From: Candidatus Poribacteria bacterium
GTDB taxonomy: Bacteria > Poribacteria > WGA-4E > PCPOR2b
Reading direction: 5' to 3'
DNA length: 64,000 nt
NCBI GenBank assembly: GCA_022822785.1
Contig: JAJEAL010000093.1
Span: 1 to 64,000, forward strand
Part shown: piece by piece, positions 36,718 to 48,150 of the stretch
Layout of the letters: every line of letters starts with the position of its first letter
Position numbering within the stretch: the stretch's first letter is position 1
Position numbers and translations under genes: made by a program
The notes under the pieces: model-generated
The model's input: only the letters and a program-made list of their open reading frames with translations
What the model was told of the DNA's origin: nothing
Databases searched by the model: none

Positions 36718-36846
36718 TTTTTCCTCTGTCTGAATCTGGATTCTCAGGATTTTTTGGGCATGCTGTTTCTCATTCCTATATCGCTTGGATCTTTTTATTC
36801 AACCCCTTAACCCTCATCAGCATTTACCATTTGACAAGAAAAATGG

Positions 36847-37572
36847 TCATACCACATCCTGACCCAATGCAGCCCGGTAGTCCTTCACCGATTGCTCAAG
36901 TCCGACATAAAGGGCGTGCGCCATCAGGTGATGCCCAATCGAGACCTCAAGTAGACCGGGGAGATTTCTCATGCGCGGTAAATTTTCTAGGTTAAGATCA
37001 TGTCCTGCATTGACGCCAAGCCCCACGCTGACCGCCCTTTCAGCGGCTTGGACGAGCAAGCCGAATTCGTGTACAATCTCCTGTTCGGTTTTCGCCCACG
37101 CATAAGGCGCGGTGTAGAATTCAACCCGATCCGCGCCAACTTCCTTCGCCAATTCGATTTGATGCAGGTCCGTACCGCTAAACAGACTCACACGGATACC
37201 GGCATCCTTGAGCCGATGAATGACCGGTTTCAGTCCTTCACCTTCCGCTGTTAGATCCCAACCGTGGTCGCTCGTCACCTCGCCCGGTGTGACGGGAACA
37301 AGCGTACATTGGTCCGGGCGCACCTCTATTACCATATCCAACAGGTCGGGTCGGGGATCGCCCTCAATGTTATATTCGACGGTAACCATCTCAGCAATTT
37401 CGTAGACATCGTGGGGTTTGATGTGGCGTTGGTCTTCGCGTGGGTGCACCGTAATCCCCTGTACCCCTGTATTGATGCAGGTTTGTACCGCTTCGATGAC
37501 ATTTGGAACATCTTCGCCCCTAGAATTTCTTAGTGTTGCGACCTTATTGACATTCACGCTCAGGTTAATCAT
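36847..37572 (-). CDS. pdxJ: Pyridoxine 5'-phosphate synthase
   Basis: PdxJ condenses aminoacetone phosphate with deoxyxylulose phosphate to make pyridoxine phosphate, the last step of the DXP-dependent vitamin B6 route. Motifs: [16 protein letters not shown] near the start, [31 protein letters not shown], and [17 protein letters not shown]. Length 241 residues is normal. GGAGG nine bases before ATG 37572 sets the start rather than the frame opening at 37593. No pdxA is nearby. Confidence 0.96.
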   Translation of the reverse strand: MINLSVNVNKVATLRNSRGEDVPNVIEAVQTCINTGVQGITVHPREDQRHIKPHDVYEIAEMVTVEYNIEGDPRPDLLDMVIEVRPDQCTLVPVTPGEVTSDHGWDLTAEGEGLKPVIHRLKDAGIRVSLFSGTDLHQIELAKEVGADRVEFYTAPYAWAKTEQEIVHEFGLLVQAAERAVSVGLGVNAGHDLNLENLPRMRNLPGLLEVSIGHHLMAHALYVGLEQSVKDYRAALGQDVV

Positions 37573-38020
37573 TGTCTGCTCCCTCCATCTCATGTTTTAA
37601 GGTTTCTATTATCCAAGTTTGGGGCGCGGTTGTCAACCAAAATTGTTGGACTGGTGTCAAGGGAATTTACTTGACATCAGCAATTTATGTAATGTATTAT
37701 AACAAGTCTATTTACCATAATTTTTCATTAGATGTAGTGTTTTCGGAGTAAGCGTAACAGATTCCCACCAAATGATTTCCCTTCCTGAACCTTCATCTTA
37801 TCGAACTATTTCAGCAAGTAATCATTAGGTTTCGGACTATTGGGAGCACATACTCCCGTATCTGCCGATCCAGTCTGAAAAGTGTTTCTCATCGCTTCAG
37901 AGGATATGATCGGGGCGCTATCAGGGTAGAAGCAAGTCAGAGATAAAGCAAATAAAAACCGCAGCAAGAGCAACAAAGAGATACGGATTCTCGGAACGAC
38001 GTAGAACAAGAAAGGGCAAA
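37573..38020. other. pdxJ-gltB divergent region with long gltB leader
   Basis: The two genes diverge. The candidate gltB promoter at 37671-37700 leaves a leader of about 310 bases before the gltB ATG. The leader includes a GGGAG/CTCCC hairpin near 37838-37855. No known riboswitch was recognised. An open frame at 37806-38009 on the minus strand is not convincing as a gene. Confidence 0.45.
37671..37700 (+). promoter_or_regulatory. Candidate sigma-70 promoter for gltBD
   Basis: A perfect -35 TTGACA at 37671-37676 and a -10-like TATTAT at 37695-37700 are 18 bases apart, pointing toward gltB. Confidence 0.55.
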
Positions 38021-41000
38021 ATGAAAGGAAAGATAGGTATTCCGAAAAAGCAAGGGCTTTATAATCCCGCCTACGAACATGATGCCTGTGGTATCGGTTT
38101 TGTCGTCAACATCAAAGGTAAAAAATCAAATACACTCGTGCGTCAGGCACTCGATGCGCTCGTTTGTCTTGACCATCGTGGCGCCCGCGGTGCCGAGGAA
38201 AATACCGGCGACGGAGCAGGTGTTCTAATGCAGGTGCCACACAACTTCCTTCAACATGCCTGCGAAGAGGTAGGAGTTAACCTGCCCGATCCAAAACAGT
38301 ACGGTGTTGGCATGGTGTTTTTCACCAATACCGAGGACGGTGAACTCCTTCAACGCTGTCAGCAAAAACTTGAGGAAATTGTTGTCGAAGAGGGCCAAAC
38401 CGTTTTAGGTTGGCGCGAAGTTCCCACTGACAATTTCTATCTAGGACCGATCTCCCGCTCTTCTGAACCCGCTGTATGGCAAATCTTTATCGGTAGAAAC
38501 CCCAATATCGAAGATGACCTCGCCTTTGAGCGCAAATTATATGTAATTCGGAAGCGCGCTTCCAATATCATCCGATATGGCGGGATAGATGAAGACTTTT
38601 ACATCCCGAGTCTATCTAGCCGGACTATCGTTTATAAGGGGATGCTCACCCCGATGCAGGTCCCCGAGTTTTACCCCGAACTGAAAGATCCGCGGATGGA
38701 GGCGGCGATTGTCCTGCTTCATTCCCGATTCTCAACGAACACCTTTCCAAGCTGGGCGCGGTCACACCCCTATCGATATATGATTCACAACGGCGAAATT
38801 AACACCGTGCGCGGCAACCAGAACTGGATGAAAGCACGGCAAGCGATGCTAGCATCCGATCTGTTTGGGGATGACCTACCGAAGCTATTTCCGATCCTTG
38901 ACGAGGATGGCAGCGACACCGCTATTTTCGATAACTGCTTGGAATTTCTTGCACTCTCCGGCAGATCGCTTCCCCACTCCGTCATGATGATGATTCCAGA
39001 ACCGTGGGAAAATCATGAGAGCATGAGCCCTGAGAAACGGGCGTTCTATGAATATCATAGCTGTCTAATGGAGCCGTGGGACGGTCCGGCCTCCATCGCT
39101 TTTACCGATGGCACAGTTGTCGGCGCTTCTCTAGATCGCAACGGTTTCCGGCCGTCTCGCTACTACATCACAAATGATGACATGCTCGTTCTCGCTTCGG
39201 AAACTGGCGTATTGGATATTCCCGCTGAACGGGTTGTCTCCAAGGGACGCCTTCAACCGGGTCGAATCCTTCTGATTGACACAAGTGAGGGGCGCATCAT
39301 CAGTGATGATGAAGCTAAAGATGAAATCGCCGCTGAACATCCGTACGGTCAGTGGCTCAACGAGCACCTTACCCCATTGGAAGATCTGCCGGCGGTTGAA
39401 CCGAAAGTACCTGAAAAAGACCATGACCAGATTTTACAACGTCAACAGGCATTCGGATACACATTTGAAGATCAGCGCATCTTCCTCGGGCCCATGTCGA
39501 AGATTGGTCGCGACCCTGTTGGCTCAATGGGGAATGATGCCGCTTTGGCGGTACTCTCTAACCGACCGCAGCTGCTTTACAACTATTTCAAACAGCTATT
39601 TGCACAAGTTACCAATCCACCGTTAGATCCGCTCAAGGAAGAGATTATCACTTCATCCGAAACAACAATAGGTCCCGAACGCAACCTGCTTGTACCGGAA
39701 CCGGAGAGTTGTCGTCAGATTCACCTAGAGACCCCAGTGATTTCAGATGAGGAGTTAGAACAGTTGCGCCGTGTAGATCTGCCGTGGTTCAAATCCACCA
39801 CGCTTCCCATCCTGTTTAACGTTGCCGATGGAGAGGACGGGCTTGAAAAAGCGATGGACGACCTCTTTGAAGCCGCAGATCGCGCCATTGAACAGGATTA
39901 TACCATTCTTATCTTGTCTGACCGCGGCGTGGATGAAAAATCTGCTCCCATCCCCGCGCTGTTGGCTGTTGCAGGTCTCCATCACCACCTGATTCGGCGG
40001 GGCACACGTACAAAAGTGGGTATCGCGCTTGAATCGGGTGAACCCCGCGAAGTCCATCACTTCTGCTTGCTAATCGGATATGGTGTCCAAGCAGTTAATC
40101 CTTATATGGCGTTTGAGAGTCTAGCGGATATGATCGCCGAAGGACAACTGACAGATATCGGGTATAAAGACGCTGTCAAAGGATACATCAAATCAGCCAC
40201 CAAAGGTGTCGTCAAGGTGATGGCAAAGATGGGTATTTCAACCATCAAGTCATATAGAGGCGCGCAAATCTTTGAAGCCATCGGTATCAAGCAAGAGGTC
40301 GTTGACCGTTACTTTACATGGACGGAAACTCGCGTGGAAGGGGTTGGACTTGATGTTATCGCTCGCGAAGCTTTGATGCGGCACCGTGCAGCCTTCCCAG
40401 AAATTCCGGTTGATAATCGTACTTTGGACGTCGGTGGGCATTTCCAGTGGAGACAGGATGGCGAATATCATCTATTTAACCCAGCCACGATTCATAAGCT
40501 GCAATTGGCTGCCCGTACCAATAACTACGAAGTCTATAAAGACTACGCAAAGTTGATTAATAATTATTCCCAGAATATGGCGACGCTACGTGGCCTCTTG
40601 GAACTGAAGTTCCCCAATGAACCGATTCCGATTGACGAGGTAGAACCGGTTGAAGAAATCTGCAAGCGTTTCAAGAGCGGCGCGATGTCTTACGGCTCTA
40701 TTAGCAAGGAAGCACACGAGGCACTAGCGATTGCGATGAATCGTATTGGCGGAAAGAGCAATACCGGTGAAGGGGGAGAAGACCCGGCACGGTACTTTCC
40801 TGAACCCAACGGCGACTCTAAAAATAGCGCGATTAAACAGGTCGCCTCCGGTAGATTCGGCGTTACTAGCAACTATTTAGTCAACGCGAAGGAGCTCCAA
40901 ATCAAAATGGCACAAGGTGCCAAGCCCGGTGAAGGGGGAGAGTTGCCCGGTAGAAAAGTCTATCCGTGGATCGCCACAGTGCGCCACTCGACGCCGGGGG

Positions 41001-42616
41001 TCGAACTGATTTCACCGCCTCCACACCACGACATCTATTCGATTGAAGATCTCGCTCAACTCATCCACGACCTGAAAAACTCGAACCACCATGCGCGGAT
41101 TAATGTTAAGTTAGTATCCGAGGTCGGTGTCGGGACAATCGCAGCAGGTGTCGCAAAAGGACACGCAGACGTTGTGCTGATCAGCGGGCTTGATGGCGGT
41201 ACGGGGGCTTCTCCACAGACCAGTATTAAACACGCTGGCTTGCCTTGGGAACTTGGCGTAGCGGAGACACATCAGACATTGGTGTTGAATAACCTACGTT
41301 CTCGTATTATCGTGGAAACAGATGGTCAACTCAAAACTGGTCGAGATGTTATTGTCGCAGCTTTGCTAGGCGCTGAAGAGTTCGGTTTTGCGACTACGGC
41401 GCTGGTGACGCTCGGTTGTATTATGATGCGCGTATGTCATCTGGATACCTGCCCGGTGGGTGTGGCAACGCAAAATCCAGAGCTGCGTGAGAAATTCATG
41501 GGAGACCCATCCCACGTCGTGAATTTCATGCATTTCATCGCACAAGATATGCGTGAAATCATGGCACAGTTGGGAGTTCGTACGGTCAATGAACTAATCG
41601 GTCGTACCGACCTACTGGAGCCCGCCAAGGCAGTCGATCACTGGAAAGCGAAAGGCATAGATCTGTCGCCCATTCTTTACCAACCTCAAGTTGGACCCGA
41701 AATCGGTCGCTATTGCCAAATTGACCAAGACCACGGTTTGGATAAAGCCCTAGATAACGAAATCCTTCTGGATTTTTGTGAACCGACCTTACGGGATGGA
41801 ACAAAAGTTACGGGCTCCTTCCCAATTAAGAATACAAACCGAGTTGTCGGTACAATTTTAGGTAGTGAACTTACCCGACGCCACGGACCCGACGGACTAC
41901 CCGACGATACCATTGACATTCATTTTCAAGGGTCTGCGGGCCAATCCTTTGGTGCTTTTACACCTCCTGGTATCACGTTCCGACTTGAAGGCGACGCAAA
42001 TGACTACTTCGGTAAAGGGCTCTGCGGCAGCAAGTTGATTGTATATCCGCCCAAAGTCTCCACATTCAAGCCTGAGGAAAACATCATTATCGGCAACGTT
42101 GCATTCTACGGCGCGACCAACGGCGAAGCCTATATCCGCGGCATGGCGGGTGAACGATTCTGCGTGCGGAATAGCGGGGTCCGTGCTGTTGTTGAAGCTG
42201 TAGGCGATCACGGATGTGAGTATATGACGGGTGGCAGAGTCGTTGTGCTCGGTAAAACAGGACGCAATTTCGCCGGTGGCATGTCGGGCGGTATCGCGTA
42301 TGTCCTTGACCGGGATGGCGATTTCCATATCCGTTGTAATCAGGAACAGTGCGACCTTGAACGCTTGGAGGATTCAGTAGAGATCCTGGAGGTCAAGGGA
42401 ATGATTCAGCGGCACGCCGAGTATACTGGCAGCGAACTTGCGTTAGAAGTTTTGGAGGACTGGGAGAATATGATTCCTCAATTCGTCAAGGTCATGCCGC
42501 AAGATTACAAAAGGATTCTTGACGCGCTTCAAGAGGCAGAAACAGAAGGATTTGAGGGAGAGGACGCTTGGCTAGAGGCGTTCCGGCGTGGCGTCGCTGC
42601 TGAAGAAGCAGCTTAG
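38021..42616 (+). CDS. gltB: Glutamate synthase large subunit
   Basis: The large subunit of GOGAT, 1531 residues, makes glutamate from glutamine and 2-oxoglutarate. The N-terminal amidotransferase begins after a short propeptide; the predicted catalytic cysteine is Cys23 in [11 protein letters not shown]. The central domain and the FMN synthase domain follow ([20 protein letters not shown], then [20 protein letters not shown]). The 3Fe-4S motif is C-x5-C-x4-C in [17 protein letters not shown]. The C-terminal beta-helix domain ends with [20 protein letters not shown]. The gltD gene follows by 25 bases. AAAGGG precedes the ATG. Confidence 0.98.
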   Translation: MKGKIGIPKKQGLYNPAYEHDACGIGFVVNIKGKKSNTLVRQALDALVCLDHRGARGAEENTGDGAGVLMQVPHNFLQHACEEVGVNLPDPKQYGVGMVFFTNTEDGELLQRCQQKLEEIVVEEGQTVLGWREVPTDNFYLGPISRSSEPAVWQIFIGRNPNIEDDLAFERKLYVIRKRASNIIRYGGIDEDFYIPSLSSRTIVYKGMLTPMQVPEFYPELKDPRMEAAIVLLHSRFSTNTFPSWARSHPYRYMIHNGEINTVRGNQNWMKARQAMLASDLFGDDLPKLFPILDEDGSDTAIFDNCLEFLALSGRSLPHSVMMMIPEPWENHESMSPEKRAFYEYHSCLMEPWDGPASIAFTDGTVVGASLDRNGFRPSRYYITNDDMLVLASETGVLDIPAERVVSKGRLQPGRILLIDTSEGRIISDDEAKDEIAAEHPYGQWLNEHLTPLEDLPAVEPKVPEKDHDQILQRQQAFGYTFEDQRIFLGPMSKIGRDPVGSMGNDAALAVLSNRPQLLYNYFKQLFAQVTNPPLDPLKEEIITSSETTIGPERNLLVPEPESCRQIHLETPVISDEELEQLRRVDLPWFKSTTLPILFNVADGEDGLEKAMDDLFEAADRAIEQDYTILILSDRGVDEKSAPIPALLAVAGLHHHLIRRGTRTKVGIALESGEPREVHHFCLLIGYGVQAVNPYMAFESLADMIAEGQLTDIGYKDAVKGYIKSATKGVVKVMAKMGISTIKSYRGAQIFEAIGIKQEVVDRYFTWTETRVEGVGLDVIAREALMRHRAAFPEIPVDNRTLDVGGHFQWRQDGEYHLFNPATIHKLQLAARTNNYEVYKDYAKLINNYSQNMATLRGLLELKFPNEPIPIDEVEPVEEICKRFKSGAMSYGSISKEAHEALAIAMNRIGGKSNTGEGGEDPARYFPEPNGDSKNSAIKQVASGRFGVTSNYLVNAKELQIKMAQGAKPGEGGELPGRKVYPWIATVRHSTPGVELISPPPHHDIYSIEDLAQLIHDLKNSNHHARINVKLVSEVGVGTIAAGVAKGHADVVLISGLDGGTGASPQTSIKHAGLPWELGVAETHQTLVLNNLRSRIIVETDGQLKTGRDVIVAALLGAEEFGFATTALVTLGCIMMRVCHLDTCPVGVATQNPELREKFMGDPSHVVNFMHFIAQDMREIMAQLGVRTVNELIGRTDLLEPAKAVDHWKAKGIDLSPILYQPQVGPEIGRYCQIDQDHGLDKALDNEILLDFCEPTLRDGTKVTGSFPIKNTNRVVGTILGSELTRRHGPDGLPDDTIDIHFQGSAGQSFGAFTPPGITFRLEGDANDYFGKGLCGSKLIVYPPKVSTFKPEENIIIGNVAFYGATNGEAYIRGMAGERFCVRNSGVRAVVEAVGDHGCEYMTGGRVVVLGKTGRNFAGGMSGGIAYVLDRDGDFHIRCNQEQCDLERLEDSVEILEVKGMIQRHAEYTGSELALEVLEDWENMIPQFVKVMPQDYKRILDALQEAETEGFEGEDAWLEAFRRGVAAEEAA

Positions 42617-42641
42617 AAAGTTACGATTGTAAGGAGACAGC

Positions 42642-44138
42642 ATGGCAAAACCAACGGGATTTATGGAGTATGATAGAGAACTTCCGCCCGATCGTTCACC
42701 ATTAGAGCGTATCAAAGACTGGAACGAATTTCACGAACATTTTACTGTAGAAAAGCTTCAGACGCAAGGGGCACGCTGTATGGATTGTGGCATCCCGTTC
42801 TGTCATACGGGAATGCGATTGCCGGAGAATAGTCCCGCTGCATCGGGCTGTCCGATCAACAACCTGATACCGGAGTGGAATGACCTCGTTTATCGCGGTC
42901 TGTGGAAAGAGGCGTTGGAACGGCTGCATAAAACCAATAACTTTCCTGAGTTCACAGGTCGGGTCTGTCCGGCACCTTGCGAAGGTGCCTGCGTTCTAGG
43001 CATGATTGAACCGCCGGTAACAATTAAAAATATTGAGGTCTCAATTATCGACAAGGGCTGGGAGGAAGGTTGGGTCGTTCCTGAGCCGCCTGCGAAACGT
43101 ACAGGTAAGCGAGTTGCCGTCGTGGGGTCTGGCCCGGCGGGTCTATCTTGCGCTGCACAACTTAACCGGGCAGGACATCTCGTCACGGTCTACGAACGCG
43201 CTGACCGCGTTGGTGGGCTATTGATGTATGGTATCCCCAACATGAAGTTAGATAAAAAAAGAGTCGTTCAACGCCGAATCGATTTAATGGCAGCAGAGGG
43301 GGTCAATTTCGTTACCAACACCGAAATCGGTAAGGATATCTCGGCAAAAGAACTGACTGACAAGTTCGATGCGGTTGCTCTCTGCGGCGGTGCTACCAAG
43401 CCACGGGACCTCCCTATCGAAGGGCGCAACCTCAAAGGCGTTCATTTTGCTGTGCCCTTCCTTCACGCCAATACCAAAAGTCTCCTTGATTCTAATCACA
43501 AAGATGGCGATTATATCTCCGCCAAAGACAAACACGTCATCGTCATCGGCGGTGGAGATACAGGCACAGACTGCGTGGGCACCTCCATGCGCCACGGCTG
43601 TAAAAGTCTCACCCAGTTTGAGATTCTAGAACGTCCGCCTGACGAACGCGCACCCAATAACCCCTGGCCCGAATATCCACGGATTTACCAACTCGATTAT
43701 GGACAGGAAGAAGCCGCCGCTAAATTTGGTAGCGATCCGCGCATCTATCTTATCAGTACCATGAAATTCGTCGGTAACGAAAAAGGTCATGTGAAAGAAC
43801 TTCATACTGCCGAAGTTGAATGGGTGCCGGGAGACGATGGGCGCCCTTTCCCTAAACCGATTGAAGGTACCGAGAAAGTGTGGCCCGCCGATTTAGTGCT
43901 TCTAGCGATGGGTTTCCTCGGTCCCGAAGATACCATTCTGGAAGAACTGAATGTGGAACGCGATGAACGTTCTAACGTCAAAGCGGAAGAGGAGAAATAC
44001 ACGACCAGCATCCCTGGGGTATTTGCTGCCGGTGATATGCGACGCGGACAGAGCCTCGTTGTCTGGGCATTCAAAGAGGGGCGTGGTGCCGCTCGCGAAA
44101 TCGATCGATATTTAATGGGAACAACAGACTTGCCGTGA
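42642..44138 (+). CDS. gltD: Glutamate synthase small subunit
   Basis: The 498-residue small subunit passes electrons from NAD(P)H through FAD and two 4Fe-4S clusters to GltB. Cysteine motifs [10 protein letters not shown] and [12 protein letters not shown] are at the N terminus, followed by the FAD motif [17 protein letters not shown] and the NAD(P)H motif [22 protein letters not shown] before ATG 42642 and the 25-base gap show coexpression with gltB. The product is the electron-input arm of the complex. Confidence 0.97.
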   Translation: MAKPTGFMEYDRELPPDRSPLERIKDWNEFHEHFTVEKLQTQGARCMDCGIPFCHTGMRLPENSPAASGCPINNLIPEWNDLVYRGLWKEALERLHKTNNFPEFTGRVCPAPCEGACVLGMIEPPVTIKNIEVSIIDKGWEEGWVVPEPPAKRTGKRVAVVGSGPAGLSCAAQLNRAGHLVTVYERADRVGGLLMYGIPNMKLDKKRVVQRRIDLMAAEGVNFVTNTEIGKDISAKELTDKFDAVALCGGATKPRDLPIEGRNLKGVHFAVPFLHANTKSLLDSNHKDGDYISAKDKHVIVIGGGDTGTDCVGTSMRHGCKSLTQFEILERPPDERAPNNPWPEYPRIYQLDYGQEEAAAKFGSDPRIYLISTMKFVGNEKGHVKELHTAEVEWVPGDDGRPFPKPIEGTEKVWPADLVLLAMGFLGPEDTILEELNVERDERSNVKAEEEKYTTSIPGVFAAGDMRRGQSLVVWAFKEGRGAAREIDRYLMGTTDLP

Positions 44139-44198
44139 GATTCCCCAACCAAATCGGACGAACATGGGTTACCCTATATTGAAGATTAATAAATAAAT

Positions 44199-44276
44199 TG
44201 GGTAATCTTCAAGCGATGTCCGGTGCGGTTGGAAACCGCACCTACCGGGTCTAGGAGAAAATATAGAATTACCCGA
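44199..44276. repeat. Dispersed palindromic repeat, copy in opposite orientation
   Basis: GGGTAAT at the left and ATTACCC at the right are inverted ends; the core GGTGCGGTTGGAAACCGCACC is a perfect 9-bp palindrome. TAGAATTA now lies at the right end, so this copy is inverted relative to those at 13429 and 32683. It lies between gltD and the Uma2 gene. Confidence 0.65.
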
Positions 44277-44357
44277 TTATTTTCTGAAACCTCATTCAGG
44301 GTAAACTAGCAAGGCAGTTCAACTATGATTGTTGGCCCTCCCATTGGAGGTAAACCG

Positions 44358-44954
44358 ATGCAAGCAACACCGACTACTTGGGAAAAATTAAAAGAAAAGA
44401 AGATTACCCTTGCGGACTATCTGCTGATGCCCGAACTTAATCACCCGTATGAGATCATTGATGGAGAGATGATGCCTAGTCCGGCTCCAATACCCGCCCA
44501 TCAAATAATAGGTGCAAATATCTTTATCCCACTAACTCAGTATGTGAGGGCAAAAGAGTTAGGTGTAGTCCTCTTCACGCCGGTTGATATTATCCTCCAA
44601 CGTGACCCGTTACGAACGCGCCAACCCGATGTGTTGTTTATCTGCAAAGACAAACTGCCCGGTACTAGCCTTGATGATCTTGAAGAACTGCAACTTCTTG
44701 AAATTACCCCGGATTTGGTCGTCGAAGTGCTTTCACCCTCAGATACAAAAAAAGTGCTAGCTGGCAAGTTGATAGATTATCAACGGATTGGTGTCAAAGA
44801 GTGTTGGCTGGTCGGTCGGGAAACTCGCTCGGTTGAAGTCTTGCGCCTAGCAGCGGAGAAATCCGATCGAGTAGGTCTCTATGGCCTCGGCGAGACCGTC
44901 CGTAGTGAAGCCATTATAGACTTCCGGCTGAACGTGGATGCAATCTTTGCCTGA
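44358..44954 (+). CDS. Uma2 family endonuclease (DUF820)
   Basis: A 198-residue PD-(D/E)XK nuclease-fold protein. The family hallmarks are YEIIDGEMMPSPAP, then RQPDVLFICKD and PDLVVEVLSPSDTKK, where the Asp and Glu coordinate metal, and YQRIGVKECWLVG. Uma2 proteins are abundant in cyanobacteria and Poribacteria; their targets are unknown. GGAGG seven bases before the ATG at 44358 fixes the start; the frame opens earlier at 44325. Confidence 0.9.
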   Translation: MQATPTTWEKLKEKKITLADYLLMPELNHPYEIIDGEMMPSPAPIPAHQIIGANIFIPLTQYVRAKELGVVLFTPVDIILQRDPLRTRQPDVLFICKDKLPGTSLDDLEELQLLEITPDLVVEVLSPSDTKKVLAGKLIDYQRIGVKECWLVGRETRSVEVLRLAAEKSDRVGLYGLGETVRSEAIIDFRLNVDAIFA

Positions 44955-44957
44955 TAC

Positions 44958-45812
44958 CTATGAACGCAAATCTGTTTCCGCCTGACGCAAATAATCTGAA
45001 ATCCGCCGATAGGCAGTGTTAAGTCGCTGCATCATCCCAAGGCTGCCTCCCTTATCCGGATGATAATTTAACGCAAGCTCACGATAGCGCTCCCTTAACA
45101 TATTCAGGTTAGCCGGATAGCTCAACCCCAAAAACTGAAAGCTGTCCCGTAAAGCATCAGGTATACTTACTACTTGACTTCTCGTTTCACCCCAGCTCCT
45201 CCCCTCGACACCCCGTCGACAAACACCTTCCAAGTACTTTTCCAGCCGGACTTCGGACATCAACCGAATCTGATCCACTTCAAAAAATAGTTCTCCGACA
45301 CATCTAGCATGAATCTCTGATTGGGTCCAGTCCGTCGTTTCGGCAAGCCTACCTTCAACTCCTTCGATCTCCTTGCGACGCACTTCAGACACAGTTTTTT
45401 CGTAGTAATCTTGAACGAGTGCTTGGTAAAGCTCCCATTTGGGTGACTGTAGACCGATTGAGGCCCAATTTCTTAACCGATAACCAATGAAACTGTCGAG
45501 CACTTCGCGTGCAGTGTACGCAGAAATCTCGTTCTGAATCAGTTCCTGATCGGGCGCATCAAACCCCTGAAAGACAGAAAAATCCAACTTGCGTCGGTAG
45601 AAATCGCTCAACATCTCCAAATGACAGCTTGAAACCAAAGACATCGGTGGCTTTATGAAATGACTCTCCCATGTGCACAGTTGCTGCCGAAATTGTTGGA
45701 CCTCTTTGAAGGGAATTTGGGGGGCTGCGTCATTCGCAGACCTGTTAAAAACCACCTGCAATCGATCCGAGATGAATGCTAGCTCATCAACAAATAAATA
45801 ATTTTTGACCAT
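44958..45812 (-). CDS. Protein with C-terminal J domain
   Basis: About 284 residues. The last 70 contain a DnaJ-type J domain: FLGLSYPANLNMLRERYREL, then the HPD motif in LNYHPDKGG, then MQRLNTAYRRI. HPD would stimulate the ATPase of an Hsp70. The N-terminal 200 residues are helical, polar and unrecognised; they lack the G/F and zinc regions of true DnaJ. No dnaK gene is nearby. Start is ATG at 45812, or a TTG at 45827. It converges on the Uma2 gene with 3 bases between. Confidence 0.8.
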   Translation of the reverse strand: MVKNYLFVDELAFISDRLQVVFNRSANDAAPQIPFKEVQQFRQQLCTWESHFIKPPMSLVSSCHLEMLSDFYRRKLDFSVFQGFDAPDQELIQNEISAYTAREVLDSFIGYRLRNWASIGLQSPKWELYQALVQDYYEKTVSEVRRKEIEGVEGRLAETTDWTQSEIHARCVGELFFEVDQIRLMSEVRLEKYLEGVCRRGVEGRSWGETRSQVVSIPDALRDSFQFLGLSYPANLNMLRERYRELALNYHPDKGGSLGMMQRLNTAYRRISDYLRQAETDLRS

Positions 45813-45827
45813 CTCACACCAGTCCAA

Positions 45828-46423
45828 TAAGAGAGATAATTAAAGTATACCGCCTTTTGCCACTTTTTTCCAGTACCTTTGGCACAGATTTCAATCCACT
45901 GTTTCACCAATCTGATTTTGGCACAGCCACGTATTATTGGAAGCGGGATTTCTCCTTCGCCCCGACACATCTTAGAACAATTCACTGATGTACCGCCCCC
46001 CTGTTTTATCTTGACTTTATAGGATTGACTTTGCTACAATACCATGAGCTAAACAGATGATCGGTTGTCCTTACCAGTTGAGATAATGAGAATGCCATAA
46101 CCGCGTCGATTAACAACACCCAACTGAATGGTTTGTGTGCCCCTGATAGTATAAACTGTGGTGCCTTCCTCATCTCTTGGCTAAGCCGCCTCCTTTTCTC
46201 CACGATTCGCAGTTGCGACAACCTCTTCTAGTAAACATAGAAGGTATTAGTGTAAGTATCAAGAAAATCTTTTCTTCACAATAGAAATGAATGCCCCACA
46301 GACACCTAAAGATAGGACTCCAATACCGTATATCATTCAAGCGAACAATTCGAGTGAAAAATCATCCCTGCCGCAATACCCCACACGCCCAGCTCTGATC
46401 ACCCCTCAACTAAGGAGATTTTA
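45828..46423. other. Intergenic region before citrate synthase
   Basis: About 600 bases without a convincing gene. It separates the leftward J-domain gene and the rightward citrate synthase gene. A promoter candidate lies at 46011-46040. A short frame at 46006-46221 on the minus strand has no recognisable product. Confidence 0.4.
46011..46040 (+). promoter_or_regulatory. Candidate sigma-70 promoter for the TCA genes
   Basis: TTGACT at 46011-46016 and TACAAT at 46035-46040 are 18 bases apart. It is 384 bases upstream of the citrate synthase start, which would leave a long leader. Confidence 0.5.
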
Positions 46424-47986
46424 ATGGCAACGAAGATAGCAGCCATGCGAAAGATGTTTTCACAACTCCCTGCAATTTCAACGTACAGTCCGGTGACGGA
46501 TGCGTTGCAAAGCGCAGGGCAATTGGATGAACAAGACATCGCAAATGCTCTCAAAGCTTTCAGTACTATGCCGCAGTCAACACAGGTCTTCGCAAACCCC
46601 GTTTTACATCACGCAAAGGTTGATTGCGATGGCGCAGATATAACACTGAATATCCGCAGTTTTAGCCTCCGCGGTGTAATTCCAGAAAGCGAAATTATTT
46701 CCAGTGGACTCGCACCCGCTCATGTGATTTTTGTTGGTTTGTTCGGTAGAAGACCTAAAAAAGTTGAGGCCGATTTTGATGAAGAGGGAGCGCTTAGGGA
46801 GCTGATAAATCGTAAGTTTTATAGGGCTAGCAGAGCTATCAGGGAAGATACGTCGGGACGCAAAGCATTAATCGAGCAGGTTGCCAATTTTGTTCAAACA
46901 TTTCCAGAGTCGGGACCGGAACTTGCTATGCAGCATTTTTCAATCCTTAGAAAAGCGAATAGGGCGAAAAACCGTATCCCAGAGCGTGGGTTGAACGACG
47001 AAAGGCGTGCGGGACGCCTTCTGATTCAAATGATTGGAACACATATGGAGAATGTCGCAGTCGGGGCGATGTCAACCTATATGCGCGGCCTGCTAGAAAA
47101 TAACGCAAGTTTAATCCCTGACCAGCTCGTTCACCAAACAGATGCACTCATTACCGAAGAAAAAAACGCTGGTAAGACAGCATTTCAAACCTGCTACAGT
47201 CTTCTTCTAGGGCATCGTGCAAATGAAATCGAAAATAAAGCGCTAGAGCGGATGGGAATCATACAGATGCACCACGGATCAGCCGGATCCAACATGGTTG
47301 CCCGATATATGGCAACCCTACACACTCCCTATGTCTCGGACTTCTTGATTGCTGCCCACATGAACCTTGACGGAGATCGGCATTTTGGCGCAATCCACGA
47401 CATGACCCACTTTATCAATGTACTTGAACAGCTTTCCCCAGAAAAACGTGAAGACGCTATCCGGAATGAAGTGCTAGGGGGCGGAATTCCGACGTTTGGT
47501 CACCCGGAAATTGCTGCCGCTGGGAGAGTCAACGAAATCCAGCAAGATCCGAGACCGGCAATCTACCTCGAACCCGTCTTACAAGCAATAGATAACGGAA
47601 ACCTTGCGCTTGATTATAAGCAAAAGCAACGACTCGGCATGATTCAGCGTATCTATCAAATCGCGTTTGTCGAAGGTGTGATTAAGCCGGGGCGAGAAGA
47701 CGATCCACCACTGCGCTTGACCCCAAACACCGATTTCGGAGGTTGGACGGTTCAAGAAGCATTGGGTATCCATGAACTAGATCGGACTTTGCTCACCTAT
47801 ATCTTCAGGGGCTTTGGTTGGATGCTGGACGTGCGAGAACAACTGCAAGACCGCCATATTATTCGTCCGGTCATTCCCCCCGATCCCCAGATTATCCCTA
47901 CAGGTAGTAGTGAACCAACGATTCCAGACCTAGTCATTTCAACCCACAATCGACTGGTTCAAGGGGATGCTTTTTCCGCACATTAA
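46424..47986 (+). CDS. Divergent citrate synthase
   Basis: A 520-residue citrate synthase family protein that would condense acetyl-CoA and oxaloacetate. The recognisable core is MHHGSAGSNMVARY, then DGDRHFGAIHDMTHF in place of the usual GxxHG segment, and GGGIPTFGHPEI followed by DPRP, matching the catalytic G-GH and DPR region. The chain is longer than the usual 370-430 residues and the N terminus is unlike classic enzymes. AAGGAG precedes the ATG. Isocitrate and malate dehydrogenase genes follow, supporting a TCA role. Methylcitrate synthase is an alternative. Confidence 0.78.
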   Translation: MATKIAAMRKMFSQLPAISTYSPVTDALQSAGQLDEQDIANALKAFSTMPQSTQVFANPVLHHAKVDCDGADITLNIRSFSLRGVIPESEIISSGLAPAHVIFVGLFGRRPKKVEADFDEEGALRELINRKFYRASRAIREDTSGRKALIEQVANFVQTFPESGPELAMQHFSILRKANRAKNRIPERGLNDERRAGRLLIQMIGTHMENVAVGAMSTYMRGLLENNASLIPDQLVHQTDALITEEKNAGKTAFQTCYSLLLGHRANEIENKALERMGIIQMHHGSAGSNMVARYMATLHTPYVSDFLIAAHMNLDGDRHFGAIHDMTHFINVLEQLSPEKREDAIRNEVLGGGIPTFGHPEIAAAGRVNEIQQDPRPAIYLEPVLQAIDNGNLALDYKQKQRLGMIQRIYQIAFVEGVIKPGREDDPPLRLTPNTDFGGWTVQEALGIHELDRTLLTYIFRGFGWMLDVREQLQDRHIIRPVIPPDPQIIPTGSSEPTIPDLVISTHNRLVQGDAFSAH

Positions 47987-48150
47987 ATGATAATACATGG
48001 GAAATCGCGCGTACATCCGACTTCCTGAAATCTGAATTCAAACTGTCATTAATAACTAGGCTCATTTACTCTTCGGAGTGGAATTCATTGGTAACATATT
48101 TTCACTACGTCATCTGAGCCGCTGCCCTTATAGTTAGAAAGGAGACCAGA

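Noticed and set aside
37806-38009. Open frame on the minus strand before gltB, with a hydrophobic N terminus
   Set aside because: It lies in the gltB leader region, has no ribosome site and no recognisable composition. A gene is not supported.
46006-46221. Seventy-one-residue open frame on the minus strand upstream of citrate synthase
   Set aside because: No family resemblance, no ribosome site, and it overlaps the best promoter candidate on the plus strand.
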